A DNA stretch of 64,000 nucleotides from Bradyrhizobium zhengyangense (GTDB taxonomy: Bacteria; Pseudomonadota; Alphaproteobacteria; Rhizobiales; Xanthobacteraceae): NCBI RefSeq assembly GCF_022012435.1, contig NZ_JAKLUA010000001.1:310001-374000 (forward strand), given 5' to 3'. Under the pieces are notes generated by a model, which ran no database searches, was not told the DNA's origin, and worked only from the letters and a program-made list of their open reading frames with translations. The position numbers were made by a program, and so were the translations under genes. Positions 17,696-26,006 of this stretch are shown here, piece by piece; position 1 is the stretch's first letter, and each line of letters opens with the position of its first letter.

Positions 17696-17869
17696 ATGGT
17701 GCGTTGGAAATCGACCATCCGGGAATTGTCGGCGGAAGCCAGGCTTCATCTCTATGCGCGATCGGTCTCGCGCAGGGCAAAGGCGAACGCGCACCACATC
17801 GGCATCTTCGGCGCGTGCGCGCTCATCGCAGTGCTTCTCTTCGGCACGCTGTCGGCGCACCCGTTCTGA
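17696..17869 (+). CDS. Small single-pass membrane protein (hypothetical)
   Basis: A 57-residue ORF starting at an ATG: a basic N-terminal half (MVRWKSTIRELSAEARLHLY, then SVSRRAKANAHH) followed by one hydrophobic segment, IGIFGACALIAVLLFGTL. It ends exactly one base before the convergent stop of pxpA. There is no clear ribosome-binding site beyond GGGCGG just before the ATG. The amphipathic-basic plus single-helix pattern is protein-like, but no family is recognised and it could be a chance ORF. Confidence 0.45.
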   Translation: MVRWKSTIRELSAEARLHLYARSVSRRAKANAHHIGIFGACALIAVLLFGTLSAHPF

Positions 17870-18640
17870 TCACGACCCGCGCTTGAACGGCGCGACATCG
17901 ATGCCAGCATCCTTCAAGGCCTGACGCAAGGTCCGCGCGATCTCGACGGCGCCGTGCGTATCGCCGTGAATACACACCGTGTCCGTGCGCATCTTGATGA
18001 CCTTGCCGGTGACCGACACCACCGCACCGTCCTGCACCATGCGCACCACGCGGTCGGCGATCGCTTTCGCGTCGTGCAGCACCGCGCCGGGCTTCTTGCG
18101 CGAGACGAGGTTGCCATCGTCCTCATAGGCGCGGTCGGCAAACACCTCATGCACCATCGGCAGGTTCGCTTCCTCGCCGGCCTTCACCAGCTTCGAATTG
18201 GCGAGCACCACGAAGATCAGGCTGGGGTCGACTGCCTTGATTCCGGCCGCGATCGCCTTCGCCGTCATGTCGTCCTCGCAGGCGACGTTGGAGAGCGCGC
18301 CATGTGCCTTCACATGCGTGACCTTGTGGCCTGCCGCGGTCGCGATCGCCTGCAGCGCGCCGATCTGGTAGGCGACGAGGTTCTCGATCTCGGAGGACTT
18401 GAGGCCCGCGATCGGATGCCGGCCAAAACCGTGCAGGTCGCGATATCCAGGATGCGCGCCGACCGAGACGCCGCGCGCCTTCGCCAGCTCCACCGTCCGC
18501 CGCATGATGTCCGGGTCGCCGGCATGGAAGCCGCAGGCGACATTGACCGAGCTTGCGAGCTCGATCATGGCGGCGTCGTTGCCCATCTCCCACGCGCCAA
18601 AACCTTCGCCGAGGTCGCAATTGAGATCGATCGTCTTCAT
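17870..18640 (-). CDS. pxpA: 5-oxoprolinase subunit A (LamB/YcsF family)
   Basis: A 256-residue protein beginning [19 protein letters not shown], the LamB/YcsF signature. PxpA, PxpB and PxpC together hydrolyse 5-oxoproline (pyroglutamate) to glutamate with ATP in the cytoplasm. The family blocks [29 protein letters not shown] and VKPHGAL-like VKAHGALSN are all present. The ATG at 18640 is set by the match to the family N-terminus; an in-frame upstream ATG at 18706 would add a non-conserved extension overlapping pxpC. It is the last gene of the pxpB-pxpC-pxpA operon, 31 bases after pxpC. Confidence 0.93.
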   Translation of the reverse strand: MKTIDLNCDLGEGFGAWEMGNDAAMIELASSVNVACGFHAGDPDIMRRTVELAKARGVSVGAHPGYRDLHGFGRHPIAGLKSSEIENLVAYQIGALQAIATAAGHKVTHVKAHGALSNVACEDDMTAKAIAAGIKAVDPSLIFVVLANSKLVKAGEEANLPMVHEVFADRAYEDDGNLVSRKKPGAVLHDAKAIADRVVRMVQDGAVVSVTGKVIKMRTDTVCIHGDTHGAVEIARTLRQALKDAGIDVAPFKRGS

Positions 18641-18671
18641 GGTTGCTCTCCGCCTTTGGTCTTGTTGTCGC

Positions 18672-19709
18672 TTACGGCTCTGCCGCGACCTGCCAGGTCC
18701 CGGCATCCATGGCGCTCACCGCATAGCCCGCAACATTGGCATCGCTGAGTGCCTCGATGTTGAGCTCGACGGTGTCCGACGAGCGCAGGCGATCGGGCAG
18801 GGTGCGGATCAGCTGCTGAAACCTGCGTGCCTCGTCCTGCGCCTCGGCCATCGTGACGGCCTTGAATCGGAACGCCGTTCCGGCCGAGGTCTGCGCGAGA
18901 CGGCCGACATCGGCTGTGATCACGGTCGCGATCTTCGGGTAGCCGCCAGAGGTGCCGCGGTCCATCATCAGTGCGATCGGCGAGCCGTTGCCGGGCACCT
19001 GGATGCTGCCGTTGACCGTGCCGTCGGAGACGATGTTGTGGCCGTGCAGATGCTTGATCGCGGGGCCCTCGAGCCGATAGCCCATGCGATCTGACGTCGC
19101 CGAGATCTTCCACTCGCTACCCAGGAACAGCGCCTTGTTGGCATCGTCGAACTCGTCGTCCTGCGGGCCCAGCACGACGCGGATCGGTCCGGTCGCGGGC
19201 TTGGGCAATTCGATCCGCAACTCGGGCGCACCGCTCGCGGCATCGACCGCGAATTCGTCGCCGGCCTGCAGCGGCCGCGGGTAGGGGCTGCCGAGCCCGG
19301 CGCGGGCGTTCACCGCAAGGCTGCCGAACACCTCTTCGCCCTTGATGGCGCCTTCGATCGCCAGATACGTGAACGCGCCGCCACGGGCAAAGCCAAGTGT
19401 CAGCGTCTCGCCATCCTTCAGCGTCACGGACGAATCCATAGCCACCGGTTTCCCGGCGATATCGGCGTTGCGCGGCGCGCCTGATATGGCGACGCGCACG
19501 GCGCCGTCCCGGGCCGTGAAGGTGGCACCGAACGGGCCGATCTCGACCGCGGCTGCGAACGGCTCGTTGCCAACGAGCGTATTCGCTGCGGCCAGCGTCA
19601 GCCGATCCATGGCGCCGCTGACCGTGAGGCCATAGCGCTGCGCGCCGAGGCGGCCGCCGTCCTGGACGGAGCTCGCAGGCCCGATGCTGGTGACGATCAG
19701 CCGGCTCAT
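18672..19709 (-). CDS. pxpC: 5-oxoprolinase subunit C (biotin-dependent carboxyltransferase-like, KipA family)
   Basis: A 345-residue protein of the AHS2/KipA family. It begins [21 protein letters not shown]-x-SVQDxGR is the family hallmark. Later blocks include [29 protein letters not shown] and the [16 protein letters not shown] segment. It is a subunit of the ATP-dependent 5-oxoprolinase with PxpB and PxpA. The start at 19709 overlaps the pxpB stop (ATGA). A longer open frame upstream is only the shadow of pxpB. Confidence 0.92.
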   Translation of the reverse strand: MSRLIVTSIGPASSVQDGGRLGAQRYGLTVSGAMDRLTLAAANTLVGNEPFAAAVEIGPFGATFTARDGAVRVAISGAPRNADIAGKPVAMDSSVTLKDGETLTLGFARGGAFTYLAIEGAIKGEEVFGSLAVNARAGLGSPYPRPLQAGDEFAVDAASGAPELRIELPKPATGPIRVVLGPQDDEFDDANKALFLGSEWKISATSDRMGYRLEGPAIKHLHGHNIVSDGTVNGSIQVPGNGSPIALMMDRGTSGGYPKIATVITADVGRLAQTSAGTAFRFKAVTMAEAQDEARRFQQLIRTLPDRLRSSDTVELNIEALSDANVAGYAVSAMDAGTWQVAAEP

Positions 19710-20437
19710 GCGTCGACCCGTTCGGCGATGATCTCGCCGGCCTCGGCCGCGCGATCCAGCTCCTCGAACGTCTTGTGGTCGATCGCAAAAAACGTCACGC
19801 GATCGCCGGGCTCGGTGAGGAAGGTCGGATTGCGGTGGAGTTGATAGGTTCGCACAGGCGTGCGCCCGAGCAGATGCCAGCCGCTCGGCGCGGCCAGGCA
19901 CTGGATGCCCGCCTGGATGCCGCCGATCGAGATCGTTCCTGCAGGCGTGAACAGCCGGGGCGACTGCCGCCGCGACATGTGCAGCGATTTGTCGAGGCCG
20001 CTGAGATAGGACCAGCCGGGCGTGAAGCCGATCATGGCGACGCGATAATCGCCGCCGGCGTGGCGGGCGACGATGTCGTCGGGTGTGGTGCTCAGCGCCT
20101 TTGCGACATCCTCGAGATCGATGCCATGCTCGCCGCCATAGGCGACGGGAATGCGCCAGCGCCGTGCTTTTGTGGTCGGCGGCAGCGGCTGGGTCGCGAG
20201 CGCAAGCAGCTTTTCGCCGAGCGCGTCAAAACCGATCTTGCCGGGATCGTAATGCACCAGCAGCGAGCGATAGGTCGGGATCGTCTCGGAGATGCCCTCG
20301 ATGGGGCTTGCCGCCAGCGCCTTGTCGAGCGCGAGCACGCGCTCATTGGCGGCGTCGTCGATGGTGCGGCTGAACTCGACCGTGACGGCGCTGTCGCCAC
20401 TGGGCAGAAGGCGGGGCGGTGGAAGCGTCGCGGCCAT
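19706..20437 (-). CDS. pxpB: 5-oxoprolinase subunit B (KipI/AHS1 family)
   Basis: A 243-residue protein of the AHS1/KipI family, first gene of the oxoprolinase operon. Family features: LLPSGDSAVTVEF near the N-terminus, IPTYRSLLVHYDP, and the C-terminal VAMIGFTPGWSYLSGLD, PAGTISIGGIQAGIQC and SGWHLLGRTP. The frame stays open far upstream, but the match starts at MAATLPPPRLLPSGD, so I choose the ATG at 20437. The gene is divergent from rraA, with about 250 bases between the starts. Confidence 0.92.
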   Translation of the reverse strand: MAATLPPPRLLPSGDSAVTVEFSRTIDDAANERVLALDKALAASPIEGISETIPTYRSLLVHYDPGKIGFDALGEKLLALATQPLPPTTKARRWRIPVAYGGEHGIDLEDVAKALSTTPDDIVARHAGGDYRVAMIGFTPGWSYLSGLDKSLHMSRRQSPRLFTPAGTISIGGIQAGIQCLAAPSGWHLLGRTPVRTYQLHRNPTFLTEPGDRVTFFAIDHKTFEELDRAAEAGEIIAERVDA

Positions 20438-20684
20438 GAGATGTCGAATTCGGGCCTTGAGGAAATGCGCGGGCTCGACCTTGAGTTCCGCCTCAACCTG
20501 CTTCGCGTAAATGCGCCCGCAAGTCCAATAAATTAATGCCGGGGGTGACGATAAAGCCTTGTTATCGCGTCGCATAACCGCCCGGCAGGGTCGCATTCTT
20601 GACAGGGCTTTGGCCCTTGACGACGAGCCTCCGGCTCGCAAGATGCGCGCGTTCTTTCCTGCACCTCGGAGCTCGTTCTCGTCC

Positions 20685-21383
20685 ATGTCGCTGTCCCCCG
20701 AAGCCCGCAAGACCCTCGCCGGCATCACCACTGCCACCATCACCACGGTCCTGCTGAAGAAGGGCCTGCGCAATGTGTGGATGCGCGGCGCGCGTCCGCT
20801 TCGCCCGGGCCTGCCGCGCCTGGTAGGACCGGCGTTCACGCTGCGCTTCGTGCCGGCGCGCGAGGATCTGGCGACGCCGGAGTCTTGGTCGTCGCCGATC
20901 TCGACCCGCACCGCGATCGAGGCGATGCCGGAAGGCTGCATCGCCGTGGTCGACGCCATGGGCATCACCGACGCCGGCATCTTCGGCGACATCCTCTGCG
21001 CGCGCATGATGAAGCGCGGCGTCACCGCGCTCGTCACCGACGGCGTCGTGCGTGACGTCGAGGGGGTGCTCGGGACCAATCTGCCGGTGTGGTGCGACGG
21101 CTATGCCGCGCCGCCGTCCGTGGCCGGCCTCACCTTCGTCGGCTGGGGCGAGCCGATCGGCTGCGGCGGCGTCGCCGTATTCCCGAACGACATCGTGGTC
21201 GCCGATCAGGACGGCTGCGTGCTGATCCCGGCGGCAATGCTCGAGCACGTCCTTGCCGAGGGCGTCGAGCAGGAGCGGATGGAAGCCTGGATCGTCAACG
21301 AGGTGAACAACGGTGCGGTGCTGCCGGGCCTTTATCCCATGAACGCCGAAACCAAGGCACGCTACGCCGCCAGCAAGAAGTAA
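20685..21383 (+). CDS. RraA family protein (aldolase-like)
   Basis: A 232-residue member of the RraA/HMG-aldolase fold. Diagnostic segments are GCIAVVDAMGITDAGIFGDI, VTDGVVRDVEG (the R-D pair that binds metal and pyruvate in class II aldolases), and PNDIVVADQDGCVLIPA. Family members either inhibit RNase E (enteric RraA) or act as 4-hydroxy-4-methyl-2-oxoglutarate/oxaloacetate lyases. A metabolic role is more likely here because the gene precedes a cupin and faces the oxoproline genes. The ATG at 20685 is preferred over earlier in-frame starts because the conserved region begins there. Confidence 0.82.
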   Translation: MSLSPEARKTLAGITTATITTVLLKKGLRNVWMRGARPLRPGLPRLVGPAFTLRFVPAREDLATPESWSSPISTRTAIEAMPEGCIAVVDAMGITDAGIFGDILCARMMKRGVTALVTDGVVRDVEGVLGTNLPVWCDGYAAPPSVAGLTFVGWGEPIGCGGVAVFPNDIVVADQDGCVLIPAAMLEHVLAEGVEQERMEAWIVNEVNNGAVLPGLYPMNAETKARYAASKK

Positions 21384-21400
21384 CAGGAAACGAGGACACC

Positions 21401-21805
21401 ATGGACATCACGCTAGCAGGCACGCGGCCGACCCGTCGCGCGCCCAAGGAAAATTTTACCGGCACCGTGTTGCAGGATCCCATCAACATGGCGCCCGCGC
21501 CGGCACGGCTGAACGTCTCGCGCGTCTCGTTCGAGCCGGGCGCCCGCACCAACTGGCACCACCATCCGCTTGGGCAGACGCTCTACGTGATTTCCGGTGT
21601 CGGCCGCGTCCAGACCAAGGGCGGCCCGGTCAAGGAAATCCGTCCTGGCGACACCGTCTGGATCCCGCCAGGTGAAGTGCACTGGCACGGCGCCTCGCCT
21701 GGTAACAGCATGTGCCATATCGCCATGCAGGAAGCGCTCGACGGCGTCTATTCGACATGGCTCGAGCCGGTCACCGACGCCGAATACGGCGCGGCGCTGG
21801 GCTAG
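21401..21805 (+). CDS. Single-domain cupin protein
   Basis: A 134-residue small beta-barrel protein. The first cupin motif is seen as PGARTNWHHHPLGQTLYVISG (histidines for a metal site) and the second as GDTVWIPPGEVHWHGAS. Such proteins are metal-dependent enzymes, for example dioxygenases, isomerases or hydroxynitrile lyase-like. It begins 17 bases after the rraA stop with GAGG six bases before the ATG, so it is cotranscribed with rraA. The substrate is unknown. Confidence 0.85.
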   Translation: MDITLAGTRPTRRAPKENFTGTVLQDPINMAPAPARLNVSRVSFEPGARTNWHHHPLGQTLYVISGVGRVQTKGGPVKEIRPGDTVWIPPGEVHWHGASPGNSMCHIAMQEALDGVYSTWLEPVTDAEYGAALG

Positions 21806-21815
21806 AGCGCTCCGC

Positions 21816-22172
21816 TTACATCCGCTCCGCCGTCCACGTGCCCGAGCACATGGCCCCGCGCCATGTGCCGGAGCCTGACGTGCCGCTGAGCCGGCCGGAG
21901 CCGACCGCGTGCTTGATGCCGGTGCTCAAGGAGACGTTGATGCTGCCGGCATCGGCGACGCGCCCTGACGCCGTCACTGCCGTGCTGCTCGAGGCGATCT
22001 GGCCGTTGCTGATGCCGATCGCGACAGTGGCGCCGTTGCCGCAGGTTTCGCTCGACGACGAGATGCGGACATTCCATGTCCCGTCGAAGGTCGAGCCCGC
22101 GGCATCGGCCTGCGCGAGCGGGAAGGCGATGGCGATAATGGTGGCGAAGAGACCCTTGCGAAATCCGTTCAT
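21816..22172 (-). CDS. Small secreted protein (hypothetical)
   Basis: A 118-residue protein with a signal peptide (FRKGLFATIIAIAFPLAQADA, cleavage near ADA-A). The mature part, about 95 residues, is rich in Ser, Gly and Thr and contains STFDGTWNV, two cysteines (SETCGNG, AMCSGTW) that probably form a disulfide, and a final GSGTWRGAMCSGTWTAERM. The pattern suggests a small beta-barrel of the kind seen in many Bradyrhizobium periplasmic proteins. AGGGG six bases upstream supports the ATG at 22172 over the one at 22196. It is convergent with the cupin gene. Confidence 0.72.
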   Translation of the reverse strand: MNGFRKGLFATIIAIAFPLAQADAAGSTFDGTWNVRISSSSETCGNGATVAIGISNGQIASSSTAVTASGRVADAGSINVSLSTGIKHAVGSGRLSGTSGSGTWRGAMCSGTWTAERM

Positions 22173-22301
22173 GACACGCCCCTTGTGATTGACCATGCGG
22201 GGATCGTGTCACGGGCACGGAACCGGCGATGTGAGGGCTGTCACGCGCGTCAGGTTCTCTGTGAGGTGACGCACATCGGAGTGACATCGCGGGCAAAAGC
22301 A

Positions 22302-22326
22302 AAGGGGCCCGGATCACGGGCCCCTT
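22302..22326 (-). terminator. Rho-independent terminator of the DUF2147 gene
   Basis: AAGGGGCCCG and CGGGCCCCTT form a perfect 10-base stem around GATCA. In the minus direction TTTGCTTTTGCC follows. The hairpin lies just after the stop of the DUF2147 gene. Confidence 0.8.
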
Positions 22327-22353
22327 GTCTTTCTCGAAATTGTCGAGCGAGGT

Positions 22354-23247
22354 CTAGTTCACGCGCGTCCAGGTTTGACCGCCGCAGAACATGCCGCCAA
22401 AGGCGCAGCCCTGCACGCGCAGGCGGTCGCCTCCCTTTAGCGAGATCGTCGAATCGTAGGTGGAGCCGCTGTTGGGATCGAGGATGCGGCCTGACCATTT
22501 CAGGTCCTTGCCAGGCTTCATGTTGATCAGAACTTGCTCGCCATTCTGGTTCGATTTGCTGTCGACCGAATAGCCGCACAAATTATTGCCGCACTGCTCG
22601 ATGCGGACCTTGCCTTCCTTCTCCTCGGTGAGCCAGACGCCGAGCGGTGAATTGAGATCGCGCGCGGGTGCGGCTGCGGGAGGCGGCGGTGCGACGGCCG
22701 CAGCCTGAACAGGCGCCGGGGCAGGCGCTGGCGCAGGTGGTGGAGGCGGCGCTGGCGGTGCAGCCGCTACGGTCGGAGCCGGCGGTGGAGGTGGTGCGGG
22801 CGGCACCGCGGCGACCGTTGGGGCTGCACTCGGAGCCGGTTGTGGCGGCGGCACCATATCGTCGGGCGGAGCCGTGCTGGCGGTCGTCGCCCCAGGCGGA
22901 GCAGCTGGCGGTGGCGGCGCTGGCGGTGGTGCTGCGGCCGCTGCCGGGGCGGGCGCCGCGGGAGCCTGTTCTGCCGCCGGAGGCGCGGCAACGGGAGGTG
23001 GGGCCGGCGCGGGCGGCGGTTGCGGATCGACCTTGGCCTGCTGCGGCGCCTGCTGGTCCTGCTTGGTGTCGTTCTTCTTGGCTTTCTTGGCTTTGCCCTG
23101 GCCGGTGTTGTCATAGACGCCGGGGATCTGCACCGTGCCGCGGTCCGGATCGATGCGGATGGTGCGCCCGCCATACTCGAACGTGTACTGCGCCTGCGCT
23201 GCGGTGCTCACCAAAAGGAATGCGGCCGTGGCCAACAGCTTCCTCAT
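22354..23247 (-). CDS. Secreted DUF2147 domain protein with a long Pro/Ala linker
   Basis: A 297-residue protein with three parts. First comes a signal peptide (MRKLLATAAFLLVSTAAQAQ) and a short YTFEYGGRTIRIDPDRG segment. Next is an unusually long low-complexity linker of about 130 residues made of Pro and Ala. The last part is a C-terminal DUF2147 domain (LGVWLTEEKEGKVRIEQCG; NNLCGYSV; GGDRLRVQGC) with paired cysteines. DUF2147 proteins are periplasmic, of unknown function. The linker may span the periplasm or peptidoglycan. GGGAG six bases before the ATG at 23247 decides between three closely spaced Met codons. A terminator follows. Confidence 0.82.
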   Translation of the reverse strand: MRKLLATAAFLLVSTAAQAQYTFEYGGRTIRIDPDRGTVQIPGVYDNTGQGKAKKAKKNDTKQDQQAPQQAKVDPQPPPAPAPPPVAAPPAAEQAPAAPAPAAAAAPPPAPPPPAAPPGATTASTAPPDDMVPPPQPAPSAAPTVAAVPPAPPPPPAPTVAAAPPAPPPPPAPAPAPAPVQAAAVAPPPPAAAPARDLNSPLGVWLTEEKEGKVRIEQCGNNLCGYSVDSKSNQNGEQVLINMKPGKDLKWSGRILDPNSGSTYDSTISLKGGDRLRVQGCAFGGMFCGGQTWTRVN

Positions 23248-23401
23248 TTCCATCTCCCGAAAAGCTGATCCCCGCACCGACGCTTACGCCCCGGTTCATC
23301 TGCGAAAAGTGATCTAGATCACTGTCTCCGTATGAGTCGTCTGCCGGTGGTCCCCGGTTCAATAACGCCGGACTCGGTCCAGAGTTGGACGGGTGGTCCA
23401 G

Positions 23402-23902
23402 CTACTTCTCCGGGCAGCGCGAATCCGCGGCCTGCTCGGCACGGGCGAGGGCCGTCGCGTTGGCCTTGCCGGTGTGGATTTCGACCGCTCCAACGAGGCA
23501 GGCCTTCTCGCCATTGATTGCAAACACCGAGAGCTCCTGGATTTCGCGCTCGTCGTCACCGACCCGGCTCCAGGTCCGGATCACCGCGGCCCTGGGGACG
23601 CCGGCGCGCATGATCCACTGCACCTTGTCGCCAAAGGCTTTGCCGGCACCGCGCCATTGCGCCGTCGGCCCCTGCACCTTCTCGATCGCGCGCCTCGGCG
23701 CAATCGTCAGCGAGACGATGTTGCCCTCGTCGGCGAAGCGCACGACGTAGCCGGCCGGACCTGGGCAGGTCCACAGCCCGAACCCTTCCTTGGATTGGTC
23801 CTTGCAGGCGGGGCCCATCGCCGGCGTGAAAGGCGTCTGCCCGAATGCGCTGCCGGCTCCCGCCAGCGCGAGCGCCGTCGCCGACACGATCACCAGCCGC
23901 AT
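23402..23902 (-). CDS. Secreted hypothetical protein
   Basis: A 166-residue protein with a clear signal peptide (MRLVIVSATALALAGAGSAFGQ) and a mature domain containing three cysteines (PACKDQS, WTCPGPAG, EKACLVG) plus one at the end (DSRCPEK), likely two disulfides. Segments such as GYVVRFADEGNIVSLTI and VQWIMRAGVPRAAVIRTW suggest a beta-rich periplasmic fold. No family is recognised. It starts one base after the stop of the upstream pheC-type gene, so the two are cotranscribed. Confidence 0.75.
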   Translation of the reverse strand: MRLVIVSATALALAGAGSAFGQTPFTPAMGPACKDQSKEGFGLWTCPGPAGYVVRFADEGNIVSLTIAPRRAIEKVQGPTAQWRGAGKAFGDKVQWIMRAGVPRAAVIRTWSRVGDDEREIQELSVFAINGEKACLVGAVEIHTGKANATALARAEQAADSRCPEK

Positions 23903-23903
23903 G

Positions 23904-24686
23904 CTAGTCGAACCAGGCGGCGTAGATCTTCTTGTAGCTGCCATCCTCCATGGAGATGTGCAGCCATTGGTCGACGAAGGCTTTCAGCGCCATGTCGCGC
24001 TGGAGCCAGTAGGCCTTCTCCGAGAAGTCGAACGGCTTGTCCGGATGCACTGCGCAGAGCACGCCTGAGTTCTGCTTCTGCTGGTAGCGGGTCTCGGAGG
24101 CGTCCGTCATCATCAGGTCAGCGTTACCCTTGGCGATCTCGTGGAAGATCTCGGTGTTGTCGGGGAAGACGGTGATGTCGGCATCCTTGATGTTGGCGCG
24201 CGCGAAACGCTCATTGGTGCCGCCGGGATTGACGATGACGCGGATGCCTTTCTTGTCGATGTCGGCAATGGACTGGTACTTGCCGACGTCGGCGCAGCGC
24301 GCGATCGGTGTCTTCTCCTCGCGCATGATCGGGATCGAGAAGTAGCCCTTCTTCTGGCGATCGAGCGTCACGGAGACGCCTCCCATCGCGATGTCGAACT
24401 GGTCCGCCTCGAAATCCTTCATCAGCTTCGGCCAGGCCGTCGGCACGAACTCGACCTTGACGCCGAGCGCCTTGCCCAGCGCCTGCGCCATGTCGACGTC
24501 GAAGCCGGAGAACTGCTGTCTTGCCTTGTCCAGATAGGTGAAGGGCTTGTAGTCGCCGGTCATGCCGACGCGCAAGGTGCCGCGCTTGATGATCTCGTCG
24601 AGGCGAGAGGGCGACGCCTGCTGCGCGTGAGCCGAAAGGTTCATCAGCAGTGCGACGGCCAAAGCCGCCAAGATTCGAACGGTCAT
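23904..24686 (-). CDS. Periplasmic cyclohexadienyl (arogenate/prephenate) dehydratase, PheC type
   Basis: A 260-residue protein with a signal peptide (ILAALAVALLMNLSAHAQQ) and a family 3 solute-binding fold. Its sequence follows Pseudomonas PheC unusually closely along the whole length: SRLDEIIKRGTLRVGMTGDY, FSGFDVDMAQALG, FDIAMGGVSVTLDRQ, VNPGGTNERFARANI, LMMTDASETRYQ and CAVHPDKPFDFSEKAYWLQ. PheC converts prephenate or arogenate to phenylpyruvate or phenylalanine in the periplasm. The close relation to amino-acid binding proteins means a transport or sensing role remains possible, but no permease is adjacent. It is followed at once by a small secreted protein gene. Confidence 0.75.
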   Translation of the reverse strand: MTVRILAALAVALLMNLSAHAQQASPSRLDEIIKRGTLRVGMTGDYKPFTYLDKARQQFSGFDVDMAQALGKALGVKVEFVPTAWPKLMKDFEADQFDIAMGGVSVTLDRQKKGYFSIPIMREEKTPIARCADVGKYQSIADIDKKGIRVIVNPGGTNERFARANIKDADITVFPDNTEIFHEIAKGNADLMMTDASETRYQQKQNSGVLCAVHPDKPFDFSEKAYWLQRDMALKAFVDQWLHISMEDGSYKKIYAAWFD

Positions 24687-24788
24687 CTCTTTTCCACCCA
24701 AGCCCGAGCTGTCATTGTGCAGCTCTTCTGAGTTGGATTTAGACCAGTTGCCGGCCGCTGGCGAGGCGGAATTGAAGGGAATTGTGAA

Positions 24789-25298
24789 GTGACGATCTCG
24801 ATGTACGAGGCCTCTGTCGGCCTCTTCGTGCCTTACCTGCGCAATCTGTCCGTGCTGCTCGACAAGGGCGTTGCCTATGCCGAGACCCGCAAGTTCAATC
24901 CGGCGGTCCTGCTCGGCATGCGCATGGCGCCGAACATGTACGATCTGGCGCAGCAGGTCGGCGAGGCCTGCCGCCACGCCACAGTGGCGCCGGCCCTGCT
25001 GGCGCGGTGCGAGCCGGTTGCGCTGCCGCCGCTGGAGCACGACATGGCCGGGCTTCAGGCTCGGATCGCCACCTCAATCGAGTTCATTGAAAGTCTTCCG
25101 CGTGCCGAAATCGATGCGGCGGCGGAGCTGAAGGTCTTCTTCAAGCTGAAGAACGGGACCGAGCTGCCCTTTACCGGGCGGACGCTGCTGCTCACCAACA
25201 GCGTCCCGCAGTTCTTCTTTCACGTCACGACCGCGTACGACCTGTTGCGGCACGCAGGCGTCGAGCTGGTGAAGAAGGACTTTTTGGGAAGGAAGTAG
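24789..25298 (+). CDS. DUF1993 family protein
   Basis: A 169-residue soluble helical protein related to the DinB-like four-helix fold. Family features: SMYEASVGLFVPYLRNLSVLL at the start, FNPAVLLGMRMAPNMYDL, and FFHVTTAYDLLRHAGVELVKKDF at the end, where the H and Y are conserved. The function of the family is unknown. It uses a GTG start. It is divergent from the pheC-type gene and convergent with the gene at 25359, separated from it by a palindromic repeat. Confidence 0.85.
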   Translation: MTISMYEASVGLFVPYLRNLSVLLDKGVAYAETRKFNPAVLLGMRMAPNMYDLAQQVGEACRHATVAPALLARCEPVALPPLEHDMAGLQARIATSIEFIESLPRAEIDAAAELKVFFKLKNGTELPFTGRTLLLTNSVPQFFFHVTTAYDLLRHAGVELVKKDFLGRK

Positions 25299-25308
25299 AG
25301 GCTTGGTC

Positions 25309-25337
25309 TACACCTCTCCCCGTCAGGGAGAGGTGTA
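25309..25337. repeat. Palindromic intergenic element (REP-like)
   Basis: TACACCTCTCCC and GGGAGAGGTGTA form a perfect 12-base stem around CGTCA between two convergent genes. Palindromes with this CCTCTCCC core are frequent between genes in Bradyrhizobium. It may also act as a bidirectional terminator. Confidence 0.6.
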
Positions 25338-25358
25338 CGGAGTGATAGGGCAAAGGAA

Positions 25359-25835
25359 TTACGCTTCGCCCTTGCGCTCGTAATCGGCGAGCGAGCTGCG
25401 GCCGGCTATCTCGCTGCGCAGCAGCTCGAAGCGCCTGTTGGCCTCGTCCTCGTGTTCGTCGACGAAATGCACGGCGGCCTCGCTGGTCATTGGGCCACTG
25501 ACCACGGGAGCAGACTGCTCGCCGATGGTCTCGTGCACGTAATACTGGCCGTCGTCGCCGCGATGGACCGTCCATTTCAGGCGGATCGCCACCATCGGTC
25601 CGGGACCGACTTTGCTATAGCCGTCGGCGTCGGCCGGGTGCTGCGGCACCAGCGGCTGCTCCTCGACCACGGGATGCTCGTGCGCGTCCATGGTAGAATG
25701 TTCGGCTACGGCAGGATGCTCATCAGCGACGGCCGCCTCCGTCTCGGTGTCCCGGACAACGAAGGTCGGCTCGGGGTGCTCGAAAATGCTGGCGATGGTC
25801 GCCAGCGCTTGGTCGGTCGGGTCGATCTCTGACAA
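25359..25835 (-). CDS. Acidic hypothetical protein with His/Glu/Pro-rich linker
   Basis: A 158-residue soluble protein. The N-terminal 75 residues are acidic and rich in His, Glu and Pro, with repeated H-E/H-P blocks (DEHPAVAEHSTMDAHEHPVV, then PQHPADADG). The C-terminal part, PMVAIRLKWTVHRGDDGQYY to FVDEHEDEANRRFELLRSEI, looks folded. The start is a TTG at 25835 with GGAGG eight bases upstream and no better in-frame start. No family is recognised. The histidine-rich stretch could bind metal, but this is speculation. Confidence 0.68.
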   Translation of the reverse strand: MSEIDPTDQALATIASIFEHPEPTFVVRDTETEAAVADEHPAVAEHSTMDAHEHPVVEEQPLVPQHPADADGYSKVGPGPMVAIRLKWTVHRGDDGQYYVHETIGEQSAPVVSGPMTSEAAVHFVDEHEDEANRRFELLRSEIAGRSSLADYERKGEA

Positions 25836-26006
25836 GGGTCCATCCTCCAGCTCGACGCGGCCGGCAAGTCTGTCCCACTGCCGCCGCGGCCGGATACATT
25901 ACGCGGGTTTGATTAAGGCTGAGTTGGGGCCCGATCTGCACCAAAATGGGACGCATTCTGGCCATCCGAAGGCGGGTAGAATGGTGGCCCGCCCCCGGGA
26001 TTTGCC

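Noticed and set aside
22600..23050. Repetitive GC-rich DNA that might look like a repeat array
   Set aside because: It is the coding sequence of the Pro/Ala linker; there are no regular spacers, so it is not a CRISPR array.
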